Part shown: in pieces, positions 29,377 to 39,647 of the stretch
How positions within the stretch are numbered: the stretch's first letter is position 1
Layout: each line of letters opens with the position of its first letter
Source of the DNA: Streptomyces indicus
GTDB lineage: Bacteria > Actinomycetota > Actinomycetes > Streptomycetales > Streptomycetaceae
Reading direction: 5' to 3'
NCBI RefSeq assembly: GCF_900100315.1
Contig: NZ_FNFF01000013.1
Span: forward strand, 164,875 to 228,874
DNA: 64,000 nt
Position numbers and translations under genes: made by a program
Notes under the pieces: model-generated
What the model saw: only the letters and a program-made list of their open reading frames with translations
Database searches by the model: none
What the model was told of the DNA's origin: nothing

Positions 29377-31377
29377 TCAGCGGCCCCACTCGCGGCGGGC
29401 ATGCGCCACCTGGCCGAGCACCTGCTGCAGCACCGCGCTGCCCGGCGGCACGAGCGCCGGCTGGTACGTCCAGGCGTGGCCGATCCACGGGTCGGCAAGG
29501 TGGTCGTCCGGCACCGGGGTCAGCCGGAGCAGGGAGCGCCACAGCGGATCGAGGACCGGCCCGTAGGCAGAGGCGTCCTCGCGGTCGGCCACAAGCATGA
29601 GGTGCACGCCCACGGCCGGGCCCTCGTCCGCGAGATAGCGCAGCTGCGTCACGGCGCGGTCGTCGAAGCCGTGCGGGAAATCGTTGACGATCAGGAGCTG
29701 CTCGGCGGTGTCGAGGTCCGGCGGCAGAGCGTCCGTGGCACCGCCGCGGACCGCCATCTGCACCAGCTCGACGCGCTTGGTCAGGCGGGCCAGGACCTCG
29801 GTGACCCCCGCGGCCCCGTAGCCGGACGGCTGGGCCATCACGCCGGACTGGAGCAGCGGTGCGAGCGGGCCCGCCGCGCTTCCGCCCGCGTCGATGGCGT
29901 GCACCGCGAAGTCGCCCGGCGGGTAGACGGCGAGCAGCCGTGCGGCGAGCGCGACCGCGGTCTCCATGGCCAGGCGGTGCAGCTCGGCGCTGTCGTGGAA
30001 GGTGACGCTGCCCGACGAGGAGCGGCCAGCGTCGATCCACAGACCGCGCTCGAGCGGAAGCCGCATGAGGAGCGGAATGCGCACGTCGGCGCTCTCCGGC
30101 AGATGCAGATCACCCAGGCGCAGGGCCATGGGGACCTCCATCGGGACGCGGTACGCGTGCCACACCGGGTTGTCCCAGGCGGCGAAGGCCGGCGGCAGCG
30201 CCGGCTCGACCACGTCGGCCTCGGCCTTCAGCTGGGCGAGGTCGCGGTCGAGCACCTCCCTGGCCTGGTCGACGAGCTTCGCCTGCTTGGCGCGCGCGGC
30301 CTCCCGCGCGGCGTCGCCCGTACCGCCGATACGGCTGCGCGGATCGGACAGGACCTTGTCGAGCTCCTGCTCCATCCGGGACTCGGCGAAGTCCACGGCG
30401 CTGCGGTACGCGGCGGTGGTCCGGGCCAGGTCCTCGAACATGCCCCAGACCTGGTTGTACAGCCGCTCCTCCATGGACCAGCCGGTGGCATCGCCAGCGA
30501 CGGGCTGCGCGGGCTGACCCGGCTGGGCGGGCGGCGCGGCCGGCGGCGGGGTGGGCGGCGCGGCGGCGGCCGGACGGCGGCTCGGGTGCGCGTAGTTGAC
30601 GCCGCTCGTGGAGGGCGTCTCCGGGGGTGCGGAGGCTCCGCCGCTGCCCGCGGCGGAGGGCTGGGGAGTGGTGGGCGGCTGCGGTGCGGCGGGCTGCGGT
30701 GCGGGCGACGGCTGGGATGCCGCGGCCGCCGCGCCGTGCTCGCCCGCCGGGCCGGCGGTGGCCGCGGTGCGCCGTACGCGATCGGTCTCCGCCGTACGCG
30801 GAGGGGGCGCCGCGACCGAGCGGGCCATGCCGCGCGCCACCGCGTCGAGGATCTGGGTGGCGATCTCCCGCGCCTGGGCGAGGCCCTGGTCGGCGAGCAT
30901 CTCGGCGAGTCCGCCCGCATAGCCCTGGCCGACGGCACGGACCTTCCAGGCACCGTTCCTGAGGTACAACTCCAGGGCGACGACGGCCGATTCGGGGTCG
31001 AGATCGGTGATCGTGTAGCTCGCGACCTCGGCCCCGTCGAGGCCGGTGACCGCCACGAAGGGGGCCGCGACCGCGCCGAAGCGGACCGGACCGCCGACGC
31101 CGACGGGGAGCGCGAGCAGCACATTGACCCGCTCCACCGCGTCCGGCAGGGCTTCGAGGTCCACCGCGAGCCGGTGGTCCGCGGCGGCCTGCTGCGACAC
31201 TTCGAGACCCGGCAGCTGCGGCGACCCGGGGTGGGCGATCCATTCGGCGCCGCGCACCTTGCCCTGCGCGTCGCTGAGCGTGGCGCCCGCCACGATGGGC
31301 TTGCCCGCGGATACCCGGATCTCCAGACGGGTTTGAGGCAGCGGGGCGTTCTGACCCCGTACCAGCTCGACCGTCAT
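29377..31377 (-). CDS. TerD-domain protein with C-terminal FtsK-like region
   Basis: Multidomain cytosolic protein of 666 aa. The TerD fold occupies residues 1-185 (MTVELVRGQNAPLPQTRLEI, later LELYLRNGAWKVRAVGQGYAGG). A Pro/Ala/Ser-rich linker runs from about 195 to 310. A C-terminal ~340-residue region reads WHAYRVPMEVPMALRLG, with Walker-B-like LLIVNDFPHGFDDRAV and VGVHLMLVADRED. This resembles the FtsK/HerA core, but I see no intact Walker A, so it may be inactive (inference). The ATG at 31377 has GAGGGGG upstream. It lies 151 bp downstream of a second TerD gene on the same strand. Confidence 0.8.
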   Translation of the reverse strand: MTVELVRGQNAPLPQTRLEIRVSAGKPIVAGATLSDAQGKVRGAEWIAHPGSPQLPGLEVSQQAAADHRLAVDLEALPDAVERVNVLLALPVGVGGPVRFGAVAAPFVAVTGLDGAEVASYTITDLDPESAVVALELYLRNGAWKVRAVGQGYAGGLAEMLADQGLAQAREIATQILDAVARGMARSVAAPPPRTAETDRVRRTAATAGPAGEHGAAAAASQPSPAPQPAAPQPPTTPQPSAAGSGGASAPPETPSTSGVNYAHPSRRPAAAAPPTPPPAAPPAQPGQPAQPVAGDATGWSMEERLYNQVWGMFEDLARTTAAYRSAVDFAESRMEQELDKVLSDPRSRIGGTGDAAREAARAKQAKLVDQAREVLDRDLAQLKAEADVVEPALPPAFAAWDNPVWHAYRVPMEVPMALRLGDLHLPESADVRIPLLMRLPLERGLWIDAGRSSSGSVTFHDSAELHRLAMETAVALAARLLAVYPPGDFAVHAIDAGGSAAGPLAPLLQSGVMAQPSGYGAAGVTEVLARLTKRVELVQMAVRGGATDALPPDLDTAEQLLIVNDFPHGFDDRAVTQLRYLADEGPAVGVHLMLVADREDASAYGPVLDPLWRSLLRLTPVPDDHLADPWIGHAWTYQPALVPPGSAVLQQVLGQVAHARREWGR

Positions 31378-31528
31378 GGTGTTGGTCCCCCTCGTCGCTG
31401 TGTTCAGTTGGGCGCGGCGGTGTGCCGGCCGGCTTGCGTGGTCCTCGGCGCGGTCCACGCCGGTACGCGGACGCGGACGGCTCCCGGTGGCCGCTGGGGC
31501 GCCCGGGAGCCGTGAACCGCGAACTGCC

Positions 31529-32107
31529 TCAGAGGTGCGGCAGGATCGCCGGCATCAGGTCCTGGAACGTACGGCCGTTGGCCGGCTGGCCGAGCGCCGT
31601 CATCGTCCAGCCCGTGCCGGAGCGGTGCACCTTCGCCATGATCTGGGCGGTGTACTGGCCGCCGCCGTCGAGCGTGTAGCGCGCCATCTCCTGGCCGTTG
31701 GTCTCGTCGACCAGCCGGCAGAACGCGTTCTGCACTTCCTGGAAGGTCTGGCCCGTGAACGAGTTGACCGTGAACACGATCTGGTCGATGTGGACCGGGA
31801 CGCGCGCGAGGTCGACCAGGATCGACTCGTCGTCGCCGCCCTGACCGGCGCCGCCGACCAGGTTGTCACCGGTGTGCCGCACCGAGCCGTCGTCGCTGAC
31901 CAGGTGGCGGAAGAACACCACGTCGACCGGCTGCTTGTCGGCGAAGAGCACCGCCGATGCGTCCAGGTCGATCTCCCGCGTACGGGATCCGAACAGGCCG
32001 CGGCGCGGGGCCGCCTGCCAGCCGAGACCCATGCGCACCGCGGTCAGCGTGCCCCCGTCGCTCTTCTGCAGGCTGATGGCCTGACCCTTGGTCATGTTGA
32101 CCGTCAC
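31529..32107 (-). CDS. TerD-family stress protein
   Basis: Single-domain TerD protein of 192 aa. Calcium-binding TerD proteins are tied to tellurite tolerance and general envelope or DNA stress and, in Streptomyces, to differentiation. VTVNMTKGQAISLQK is the classic start; the acidic loops DGSVRHTGDNLVG and GGDDESILVDL carry the Ca2+ ligands. The GTG at 32107 follows GAGGGG at 7 nt. A DNA-damage-type promoter lies about 64 nt upstream, so it may be induced together with the uvr genes. Confidence 0.93.
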   Translation of the reverse strand: MTVNMTKGQAISLQKSDGGTLTAVRMGLGWQAAPRRGLFGSRTREIDLDASAVLFADKQPVDVVFFRHLVSDDGSVRHTGDNLVGGAGQGGDDESILVDLARVPVHIDQIVFTVNSFTGQTFQEVQNAFCRLVDETNGQEMARYTLDGGGQYTAQIMAKVHRSGTGWTMTALGQPANGRTFQDLMPAILPHL

Positions 32108-32170
32108 GCGCTGTCCCCTCTCATCGCCAAACTCATCCCCGCCCACCGCCTGTGCGTGCGGTTGCGATGA

Positions 32171-32193
32171 ACCCTACGCAGTGGGACTGACAA
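32171..32193 (-). promoter_or_regulatory. PafBC-type promoter of the TerD gene
   Basis: TTGTCAGTC, 8 nt, TAGGGT: a single mismatch (last position) to TTGTCRGTG-N8-TANNNT. The predicted start is near 32164, giving a leader of about 57 nt. Confidence 0.6.
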
Positions 32194-32387
32194 GCGGGCC
32201 CCCGGGCCTCGCCTTTGTGTCGGTCTTGCAACACTCCTGGTCCGCGCGAAGGGACTTGCGCGCCACAGTGGGCGATTTGCCCGCTGGAATGCCTGAATTG
32301 CCAGGTCCCGGCGCCGAAGGCCGCACCCCCTGCTCCGTTTGCCGATACGCCATCGTGCGGCTGCGGACGGTTCACGCGGGGCCGCAG

Positions 32388-32413
32388 GGGCCGGGCATCG
32401 GCACGCCCGGCCC
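32388..32413 (-). terminator. Terminator after uvrB
   Basis: Perfect 9-bp stem GGGCCGGGC / GCCCGGCCC with an 8-nt loop, 31 nt past the stop at 32445. Confidence 0.65.
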
Positions 32414-32444
32414 GCGGGCCCGCCCGTATCGCGCGGGCTGCCGG

Positions 32445-34616
<2,172 letters not shown>

Positions 34617-34622
34617 GCAACC

Positions 34623-34645
34623 ACCGTACGACCCCCCACTGACAA
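34623..34645 (-). promoter_or_regulatory. PafBC-type promoter of uvrB
   Basis: Exact match: TTGTCAGTG, 8 nt, TACGGT; then 6 nt to the uvrB ATG. It predicts DNA-damage induction and a leaderless transcript. Confidence 0.85.
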
Positions 34646-34757
34646 CGGGGCCGGATCGCCGCGACGGGCGGTCCGGCCCCGGTCCTGGGGTCGTGAGGGC
34701 GGAGGGCGGCGCCTGCCGGTGCGGAAGGTGGTGCTCACCGGCTCCGGAGGCGGCGCC

Positions 34758-35597
34758 TCACCAGTCCTGGCGGTACTGCGGGCTCCTGCGGGCGGGGGTC
34801 ACGCTGCGCGGCGGGGCGGCCGGGACACCGTTGCTGCGGGCCCTCGCGGCGTCCCGCCAGTCCTCCTTGCCCATGATCATCAGCGGGTCGAACATGACGA
34901 CCACACCGGCCAGGAGCAGGAAGGCCAGCGGGCCGACCATCATGGGGGCGAGCAGCTCGGCCGGCGAGTCACCCGCGACGGAGCCGGTCGAACCGTGCAG
35001 GTGGACGCTGAGCGCCGCCATGCCGGTGTAGTGCATACCGCTCACCGCGAGCCCCATGACGAGGCTGGCGCCGAGGCTCCACAGGAACCCGCGCACTTGC
35101 GCGGCGGCCCAGAGCGCGGCCGTCGCGGCCACGACCGCGATGACGACGGAGCTGGCCACGGTCAGGGTGTCGTACTGGAGGGTGCCGCGCAGCCGCATGG
35201 CCGCCATGCCGAGGTAGTGCATGGACGCGACGCCCAGGCCGGTGATTGTGCCCCCGGTGAACAGGGCCATGAACGTGGGCCCGCGGTAGCCCACGATGAA
35301 GACGCCGATGCCGACCATCACGATCGCGACGCCGAGGCTCGCGAAGGTCAGCGACGGGTCGTAACTGACGGGCGCCTCCTTGACGGTGAAGCCCATCATC
35401 GCGATGAAGTGCATGGTCCAGATGCCCGAGCCGATGGCGGCGGCGCCGAGCGCAAGCCAGCCGGGGCGCCAGGAATTCCCCACCACCAGGGAGCGCGCGG
35501 TGCAGCGCAGCCCCAGCGCACCGCCCACACACGCCATCACGTACGCGGCGATAGGGGTGACCAACCCGTAACTGAAACCGTCGACGGTGCCCTGCAT
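34758..35597 (-). CDS. MHYT-domain integral membrane sensor-type protein
   Basis: Protein of 279 aa with about seven transmembrane helices and three MHYT-like motifs (WTMHFIAM, SMHYLGMAAM, GMHYTGMAAL). Their Met/His residues are proposed to bind copper and sense O2, CO or NO. No EAL, GGDEF or kinase output domain is attached, so its partner is unknown. The start at 35597 (MQGTVDGFSYG) has AAGGG about 10 nt upstream; the frame extends 24 codons further without support. Confidence 0.88.
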   Translation of the reverse strand: MQGTVDGFSYGLVTPIAAYVMACVGGALGLRCTARSLVVGNSWRPGWLALGAAAIGSGIWTMHFIAMMGFTVKEAPVSYDPSLTFASLGVAIVMVGIGVFIVGYRGPTFMALFTGGTITGLGVASMHYLGMAAMRLRGTLQYDTLTVASSVVIAVVAATAALWAAAQVRGFLWSLGASLVMGLAVSGMHYTGMAALSVHLHGSTGSVAGDSPAELLAPMMVGPLAFLLLAGVVVMFDPLMIMGKEDWRDAARARSNGVPAAPPRSVTPARRSPQYRQDW

Positions 35598-35924
35598 GCT
35601 GGGATGACCCTTCCGCCCCTTGTGATAGCCCCGGGGGCGCCCCCGCGGCCCCACTGCACGGCCGGACATATGGCCGGTGCTGAGCAGAGATTAAAGCGCC
35701 AAGCGGAACGTACGAACGATTCTCCGGCAAAAAATCACCGGCTTCGCCGAAGGCGGACACCTCGTGTGCCGAGTTGGTGGAAGTTGCATGTTCCGTCTTG
35801 GCGGAAGTTGCGTGTTCCGTCCTGAGTGATTCCGTTCAACTTGTGGCCATCCTGCACCTGTCCTTTGTTGCGCCACGACTGCCACGCTCGGTCGGTATTC
35901 GATCGCACGACGTGAGGAGTCCTG
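35598..35924. other. Divergent promoter region MHYT / glycerophosphodiesterase (327 bp)
   Basis: It holds three 24-bp degenerate repeats at 35753-35824 and a possible PHO-box-like run at 35834-35866 before the phosphodiesterase gene. No gene is supported. Confidence 0.5.
35753..35824. repeat. 24-bp tandem repeat, three units
   Basis: Units start at 35753, 35777 and 35801. The last two share GGAAGTTGC and TGTTCCGTC and differ at four positions; the first is more diverged. Confidence 0.75.
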
Positions 35925-36818
35925 GTGCATGCACGCACTGCCGCAGCCGCCGTCGCCGCCTTCATCGGTGCCGGAGCGCTCGCCCTGCCCATCGCCCCCG
36001 CACAGGCCGACTCCCCTGATACCGCGAGCGCCGCAAGGAACGACACCCCGGTGATCGTGGCCCACCGCGGAGCCTCGGCGTACGCCCCCGAGAACACCCT
36101 CGCCGCCATCGACAAGGCCCGTGAACTGGGCTTCACCTGGGTCGAGAACGACGTCCAGCGCACCAAGGACGGCGAGCTCGTGATCATGCACGACGACAAC
36201 CTGGCGCGCACCACCGACGTGGAGCAGGTCTTCCCGGACCGCGCGCCCTGGAAGGTGAAGGACTTCACCGCGGCGGAGATCGCCAAGCTGGACGCGGGCA
36301 GCTGGTTCGACGCCAAGTTCAAGGGCGCACGCGTGCCCACGCTCACCCAGTACATGAACCGCGTCGAGCACAACGACCAGCGGCTCGTCCTGGAGATCAA
36401 GAAGCCGGAGCTCTACCCCGGGATCGAGCGCGACACCCTGCGCGTCCTGCGCGAGACCGGCTGGCTGGACCGCGGTCACGTCAGGAACAAGCTGGTGATC
36501 CAGAGCTTCAGCGCGGACTCCGTGAAGTCCGTGCACGCCCAGCGGCCGGACATCAAGACCGGGTTCCTGGGCACGCCGGCCGCCGCCGATCTGCCCGCGT
36601 ACGCGAAGTTCGCGGACCAGATCAACTCCAACCACGGGACGATCACGGCTGATTACGTTTCGGCCATCCAGGCGCTGCGCGGTCCGCACGGCCGCCCGCT
36701 GGAGATCTACACCTGGACGATCGACGACGCGGCGAACGCGCGGCGCGCGGCCGGGTTCGGCGTCGACGGGATCATCACGAACCGTCCGGACGTCGTACGG
36801 AGCGCTGTGCGCGATTGA
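35925..36818 (+). CDS. Secreted glycerophosphodiester phosphodiesterase
   Basis: Extracellular enzyme of 297 aa that cleaves glycerophosphodiesters to glycerol-3-phosphate and alcohol, used in phosphate scavenging. The signal peptide (VHARTAAAAVAAFIGAGALA, cleavage after AQA) is followed by the GDPD TIM barrel: HRGASAYAPENT, WVENDVQRTKD and the second catalytic His in MHDDNLART. I believe it corresponds to S. coelicolor glpQ2 (SCO1968), reported as PhoP-controlled. The GTG at 35925 follows GAGGAG. The stop codon lies inside a 26-bp tandem repeat. Confidence 0.93.
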   Translation: MHARTAAAAVAAFIGAGALALPIAPAQADSPDTASAARNDTPVIVAHRGASAYAPENTLAAIDKARELGFTWVENDVQRTKDGELVIMHDDNLARTTDVEQVFPDRAPWKVKDFTAAEIAKLDAGSWFDAKFKGARVPTLTQYMNRVEHNDQRLVLEIKKPELYPGIERDTLRVLRETGWLDRGHVRNKLVIQSFSADSVKSVHAQRPDIKTGFLGTPAAADLPAYAKFADQINSNHGTITADYVSAIQALRGPHGRPLEIYTWTIDDAANARRAAGFGVDGIITNRPDVVRSAVRD

Positions 36819-36892
36819 TGCGGGGCTCGGTCGTAGCCGGTTGATGCAGACGTCGGTCCTCCCCGGTTGATGCCGACGTCGGTCGTACGTGG
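36817..36892. repeat. 26-bp tandem repeat after the phosphodiesterase stop
   Basis: Units start at 36817, 36843 and 36869 and share GATGC, CGTCGGTC and CCGGTT. The array begins within the TGA stop. Confidence 0.7.
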
Positions 36893-36905
36893 CCGCCCGG
36901 CGGCG

Positions 36906-36928
36906 TTGTCAGTGGCCCGCCGTACCGT
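36906..36928 (+). promoter_or_regulatory. PafBC-type promoter of ogt
   Basis: Exact match TTGTCAGTG, 8 nt, TACCGT; the GTG start of ogt follows after 6 nt, predicting a leaderless mRNA. Confidence 0.85.
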
Positions 36929-36934
36929 GGAAGC

Positions 36935-37546
36935 GTGGAGATCCAAGCGCGGAACGCGCCGGAAACGCAGGAAACGGGCGGCGGGCAGGCCGCGGTCGAG
37001 TGGGCCGTGGTCGACAGTGCCATCGGGCCGCTGCTGCTCGCCGCGACCGCGGACGGGCTGGTCAATGTCGTGTTCCACGCCGACGGCCCTGTGCGCGACA
37101 AGGCCGTCGCCGGTCTGGCGGCGCGCTTCGGGGGTTCGGTCGCGCAGGCGCCCGACGCGGGTTCGGTAGCGCCGTCGCCCGACGCGGGCCGTCTCGCCGA
37201 GCCGATACGTCAGCTGCGCGCGTACTTCGCAGGGGAGTTGCGCGCCTTCACGCTCGATCTGGACTGGTCGCTGATCACCGGCTTCAACCGCCAAGTGCTG
37301 CGCGAGCTGCACGCGGGCGTGCCGTACGGGGCGGTGGTCGGGTACGGGGATCTGGCCCGCCGGGTCGGGCAGCCGGGCGCCGCGCAGGCGGTGGGCATGG
37401 CGATGGGGGCCAACCCGCTGCCCGTGGTGGTGCCCTGTCACCGGGTCGTGGAGAGCGACGGAGGCATCGGCGGGTTCGGCGGCGGCCTCGAGACGAAGCG
37501 GAAGCTGCTGGCGCTGGAGGGTGTCCTGCCGGAGCCGCTGTTCTGA
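36935..37546 (+). CDS. ogt: Methylated-DNA-[protein]-cysteine S-methyltransferase
   Basis: Suicide DNA-repair protein of 203 aa that moves O6-alkyl groups from guanine to its own Cys. The active site PCHRVVESDGG is intact and followed by GGFGGGLETKRKLLALEG; the helix-turn-helix precursor VPYGAVVGYGDLARRVGQP is present. The GTG start at 36935 sits 6 nt after the -10 of the DNA-damage-type promoter. An 8-residue duplication (APDAGSV / SPDAGRL) lies near residue 75. Confidence 0.95.
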   Translation: MEIQARNAPETQETGGGQAAVEWAVVDSAIGPLLLAATADGLVNVVFHADGPVRDKAVAGLAARFGGSVAQAPDAGSVAPSPDAGRLAEPIRQLRAYFAGELRAFTLDLDWSLITGFNRQVLRELHAGVPYGAVVGYGDLARRVGQPGAAQAVGMAMGANPLPVVVPCHRVVESDGGIGGFGGGLETKRKLLALEGVLPEPLF

Positions 37547-37655
37547 GCGCGTCGCAAAGGCTGTCGCCACCCGCCTCCGGCCGGCCGTTCCCGCACGCTG
37601 CCGAGGCACTCCCCCACCCTGCCCGGACGCCCGCGCCTCCTGGCACACTGCGCCG

Positions 37656-38948
37656 GTGACCACCACCGATCCGTCCCGGATATCCGTCGCAGTCGACGAG
37701 CTTCCCGCGCTGCGGCGGCGGACCAACGCCGTCCTGATCGCCAGCCAGATCCTCGGCGGGCTCGGGGTCGCCACCGGGATCGCGCTGGCCGCCGTGCTCG
37801 CGCAGGAGGTCAGCGGTACCGAGGCGCTGTCCGGGCTCGCCCCGACGGCGACCGTGGCGGGCACCGCGATCCTGTCGATGCCGCTGGCCGCCCTGATGAC
37901 ACGGCGCGGGCGGCGGCCGGGGCTCGTTCTGGCGTACGCGATCGGTGCGTTGGGCGCGGGGGTCGTGGTGCTCGCGGCGGCGATCGGGAACTTTCCGCTG
38001 CTGCTCGTCGGCATGGCCGGATTCGGCGCCGCCTCCTCGGCCAATCTCCAGGCCCGGTTCGCCGCGGCCGACCTGGCCGAGCCGCAGCACCGGGCGCGGG
38101 CGATCTCCAACGTCGTGTGGGCTACGACCATCGGAGCCGTGCTCGGGCCCAACATCGCGGCACCGGCGGGCCGTAGCGTCGCGGGGCTCGGGATACCCGA
38201 GGCCTCGGGGCCGTTCCTGTGGGCGGCGGGGGTGTTCGTGATCTCGGCCGTGCTCGTCTCCGTACTGCTGCGGCCCGATCCGCTGCTCGCGGCCCGCGCG
38301 CTCGATCCCGAGGCCGAGGGCTCGCCGCAGAGCCGTTCGCTGCGGGCCGGACTGGCCGCCGTGGCGGCCTCGCCGCGAGCCCGGCTCGCGCTGGCCACGG
38401 TCGCGGTCTCGCACACCGCGATGGTCTCGATCATGTCGATGACCCCGGTGGACCTCGGTCACCACGGCGCGGACATCGATCTGATCGGCCTGGTGATCAG
38501 CGGTCACATCGCCGGCATGTACGCGTTCTCGCCGGTGATGGGCCGGCTCTCGGACCGGCTCGGCCGGCTCTCCGTCATCTCCCTCTCGGTCTCGCTCCTG
38601 GCCGTCGCCGCCCTGCTCGCCGGCACCGCCGGACCGAACCACACCCAGACGGCCGTCGGCCTCTTCGTCCTCGGCCTCGGCTGGTCGGCCGGACTGGTCG
38701 CGGGCTCCGCCCTGCTCACCGACTCGGTGCCGCAGCCCGCACGGGCCGCGGCCCAGGGCCTGTCCGACCTGACGATGAACACGGCGGCGGGCGTCGGCGG
38801 AGCGGCGGCCGGCCTGATCGTCGCGCAGGCGAGCTACGGCTGGCTCAACCTCGTCGCCGCCGGGCTGCTCCTCCCGCTGGCCGCGCTCGCGGTGTTCACG
38901 CCGCGGCCTGCGCGCCGAGCCGAGGACGCGCGGGCCACGGAGGACTGA
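37656..38948 (+). CDS. MFS transporter (drug-efflux-like)
   Basis: Membrane protein of 430 aa with about 12 helices. RRGRRPGLVLAYAIG is the loop 2-3 motif and MGRLSDRLGRLSVI its counterpart in the second half. There is no cytoplasmic extra domain. The substrate is unknown. The GTG at 37656 (VTTTDPSRISVAV) is preferred to an open-frame extension that overlaps the end of ogt; no strong ribosome binding site is seen. Confidence 0.85.
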   Translation: MTTTDPSRISVAVDELPALRRRTNAVLIASQILGGLGVATGIALAAVLAQEVSGTEALSGLAPTATVAGTAILSMPLAALMTRRGRRPGLVLAYAIGALGAGVVVLAAAIGNFPLLLVGMAGFGAASSANLQARFAAADLAEPQHRARAISNVVWATTIGAVLGPNIAAPAGRSVAGLGIPEASGPFLWAAGVFVISAVLVSVLLRPDPLLAARALDPEAEGSPQSRSLRAGLAAVAASPRARLALATVAVSHTAMVSIMSMTPVDLGHHGADIDLIGLVISGHIAGMYAFSPVMGRLSDRLGRLSVISLSVSLLAVAALLAGTAGPNHTQTAVGLFVLGLGWSAGLVAGSALLTDSVPQPARAAAQGLSDLTMNTAAGVGGAAAGLIVAQASYGWLNLVAAGLLLPLAALAVFTPRPARRAEDARATED

Positions 38949-38993
38949 GCCGGCCCGCCGTGGCCGGCCCGCCGCGGCTCCGGCGCAGTGGCC

Positions 38994-39395
38994 TCAGAGG
39001 CTGATGTGGTACGCCTTGCGCAGCGTCTCGTGCACCGTCCACGTCGTACGGTCCCCTTCGCGCAGCACCGCCGCCACGCCCGGCCCGAGTTCGAGGACGT
39101 CGCCGCCCTCGACCTCCACGGTCGCCCGTCCGCTCACCACCACGAACAGCTCGTTCGCCTCCGTGTCGGTGACCACGCCCGGCGTGATCTGCCAGATGCC
39201 GCGCAGCTGCTTGCCGTCCGCGGACTCCCACAGCACCTTGCCGGTGACCTCGGGCGTGCCCGACACGATCTGGGCGGGGTCGAGCGGTTCGGGCTCCAGC
39301 TCCACGTCCGGGATGTGCACGGCGAAGGAAGCGGGGGCAGCGGAGGCGTCGGCGGCCACACTGGCCGCGGCGGCGGAATCAAGATCAGTCGTCAT
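38994..39395 (-). CDS. Cupin-domain protein (RmlC-like)
   Basis: Small protein of 133 aa: an Ala-rich N-terminus, then a single cupin barrel (IWQITPGVVTDTEANELFVVVSGRATVEVEGG, split here as family-typical strands). The usual metal His residues are largely replaced, as in EutQ/DUF861-type cupins. Function unknown. It is convergent with the MFS gene and divergent from the formaldehyde dehydrogenase gene. Confidence 0.8.
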   Translation of the reverse strand: MTTDLDSAAAASVAADASAAPASFAVHIPDVELEPEPLDPAQIVSGTPEVTGKVLWESADGKQLRGIWQITPGVVTDTEANELFVVVSGRATVEVEGGDVLELGPGVAAVLREGDRTTWTVHETLRKAYHISL

Positions 39396-39450
39396 GGCCG
39401 GTCACTCTAGAGTCCCGGTCCGGCCGTCCCCACGGCGCCCCGTCCTCAAC

Positions 39451-39541
39451 CTCCGGCCGACCTCAGCCGGTTACCCGCCCGCACCCTCCGGCCGACCGAA
39501 CCCGGTTACCCGCCCGCACCCTCTGGCCGACCGCCCGCACC
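39451..39541. repeat. ~34-bp imperfect tandem repeat upstream of the dehydrogenase gene
   Basis: Two full units (CTCCGGCCGACC...GGTTACCCGCCCGCAC) and one shortened unit lie between the cupin and dehydrogenase starts. They are separate from any recognisable promoter. Confidence 0.65.
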
Positions 39542-39647
39542 GGTAGCAGACTCCGCCTTGCGCACAGGCCAGGGAAGCCCCGGGCGTGCCTCGTCCGCGG
39601 ACTTCCGAGCATCCGCTGCACAGTGCCGAAGGGACGGCGAGGCAGTC

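Larger units (their letters stand above)
32108..32444. other. Spacer of 337 bp between TerD and uvrB genes
   Basis: It contains the TerD promoter (32171-32193) and the uvrB terminator (32388-32413). The ~190 bp between them has lower GC and no gene I can support. Confidence 0.5.
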
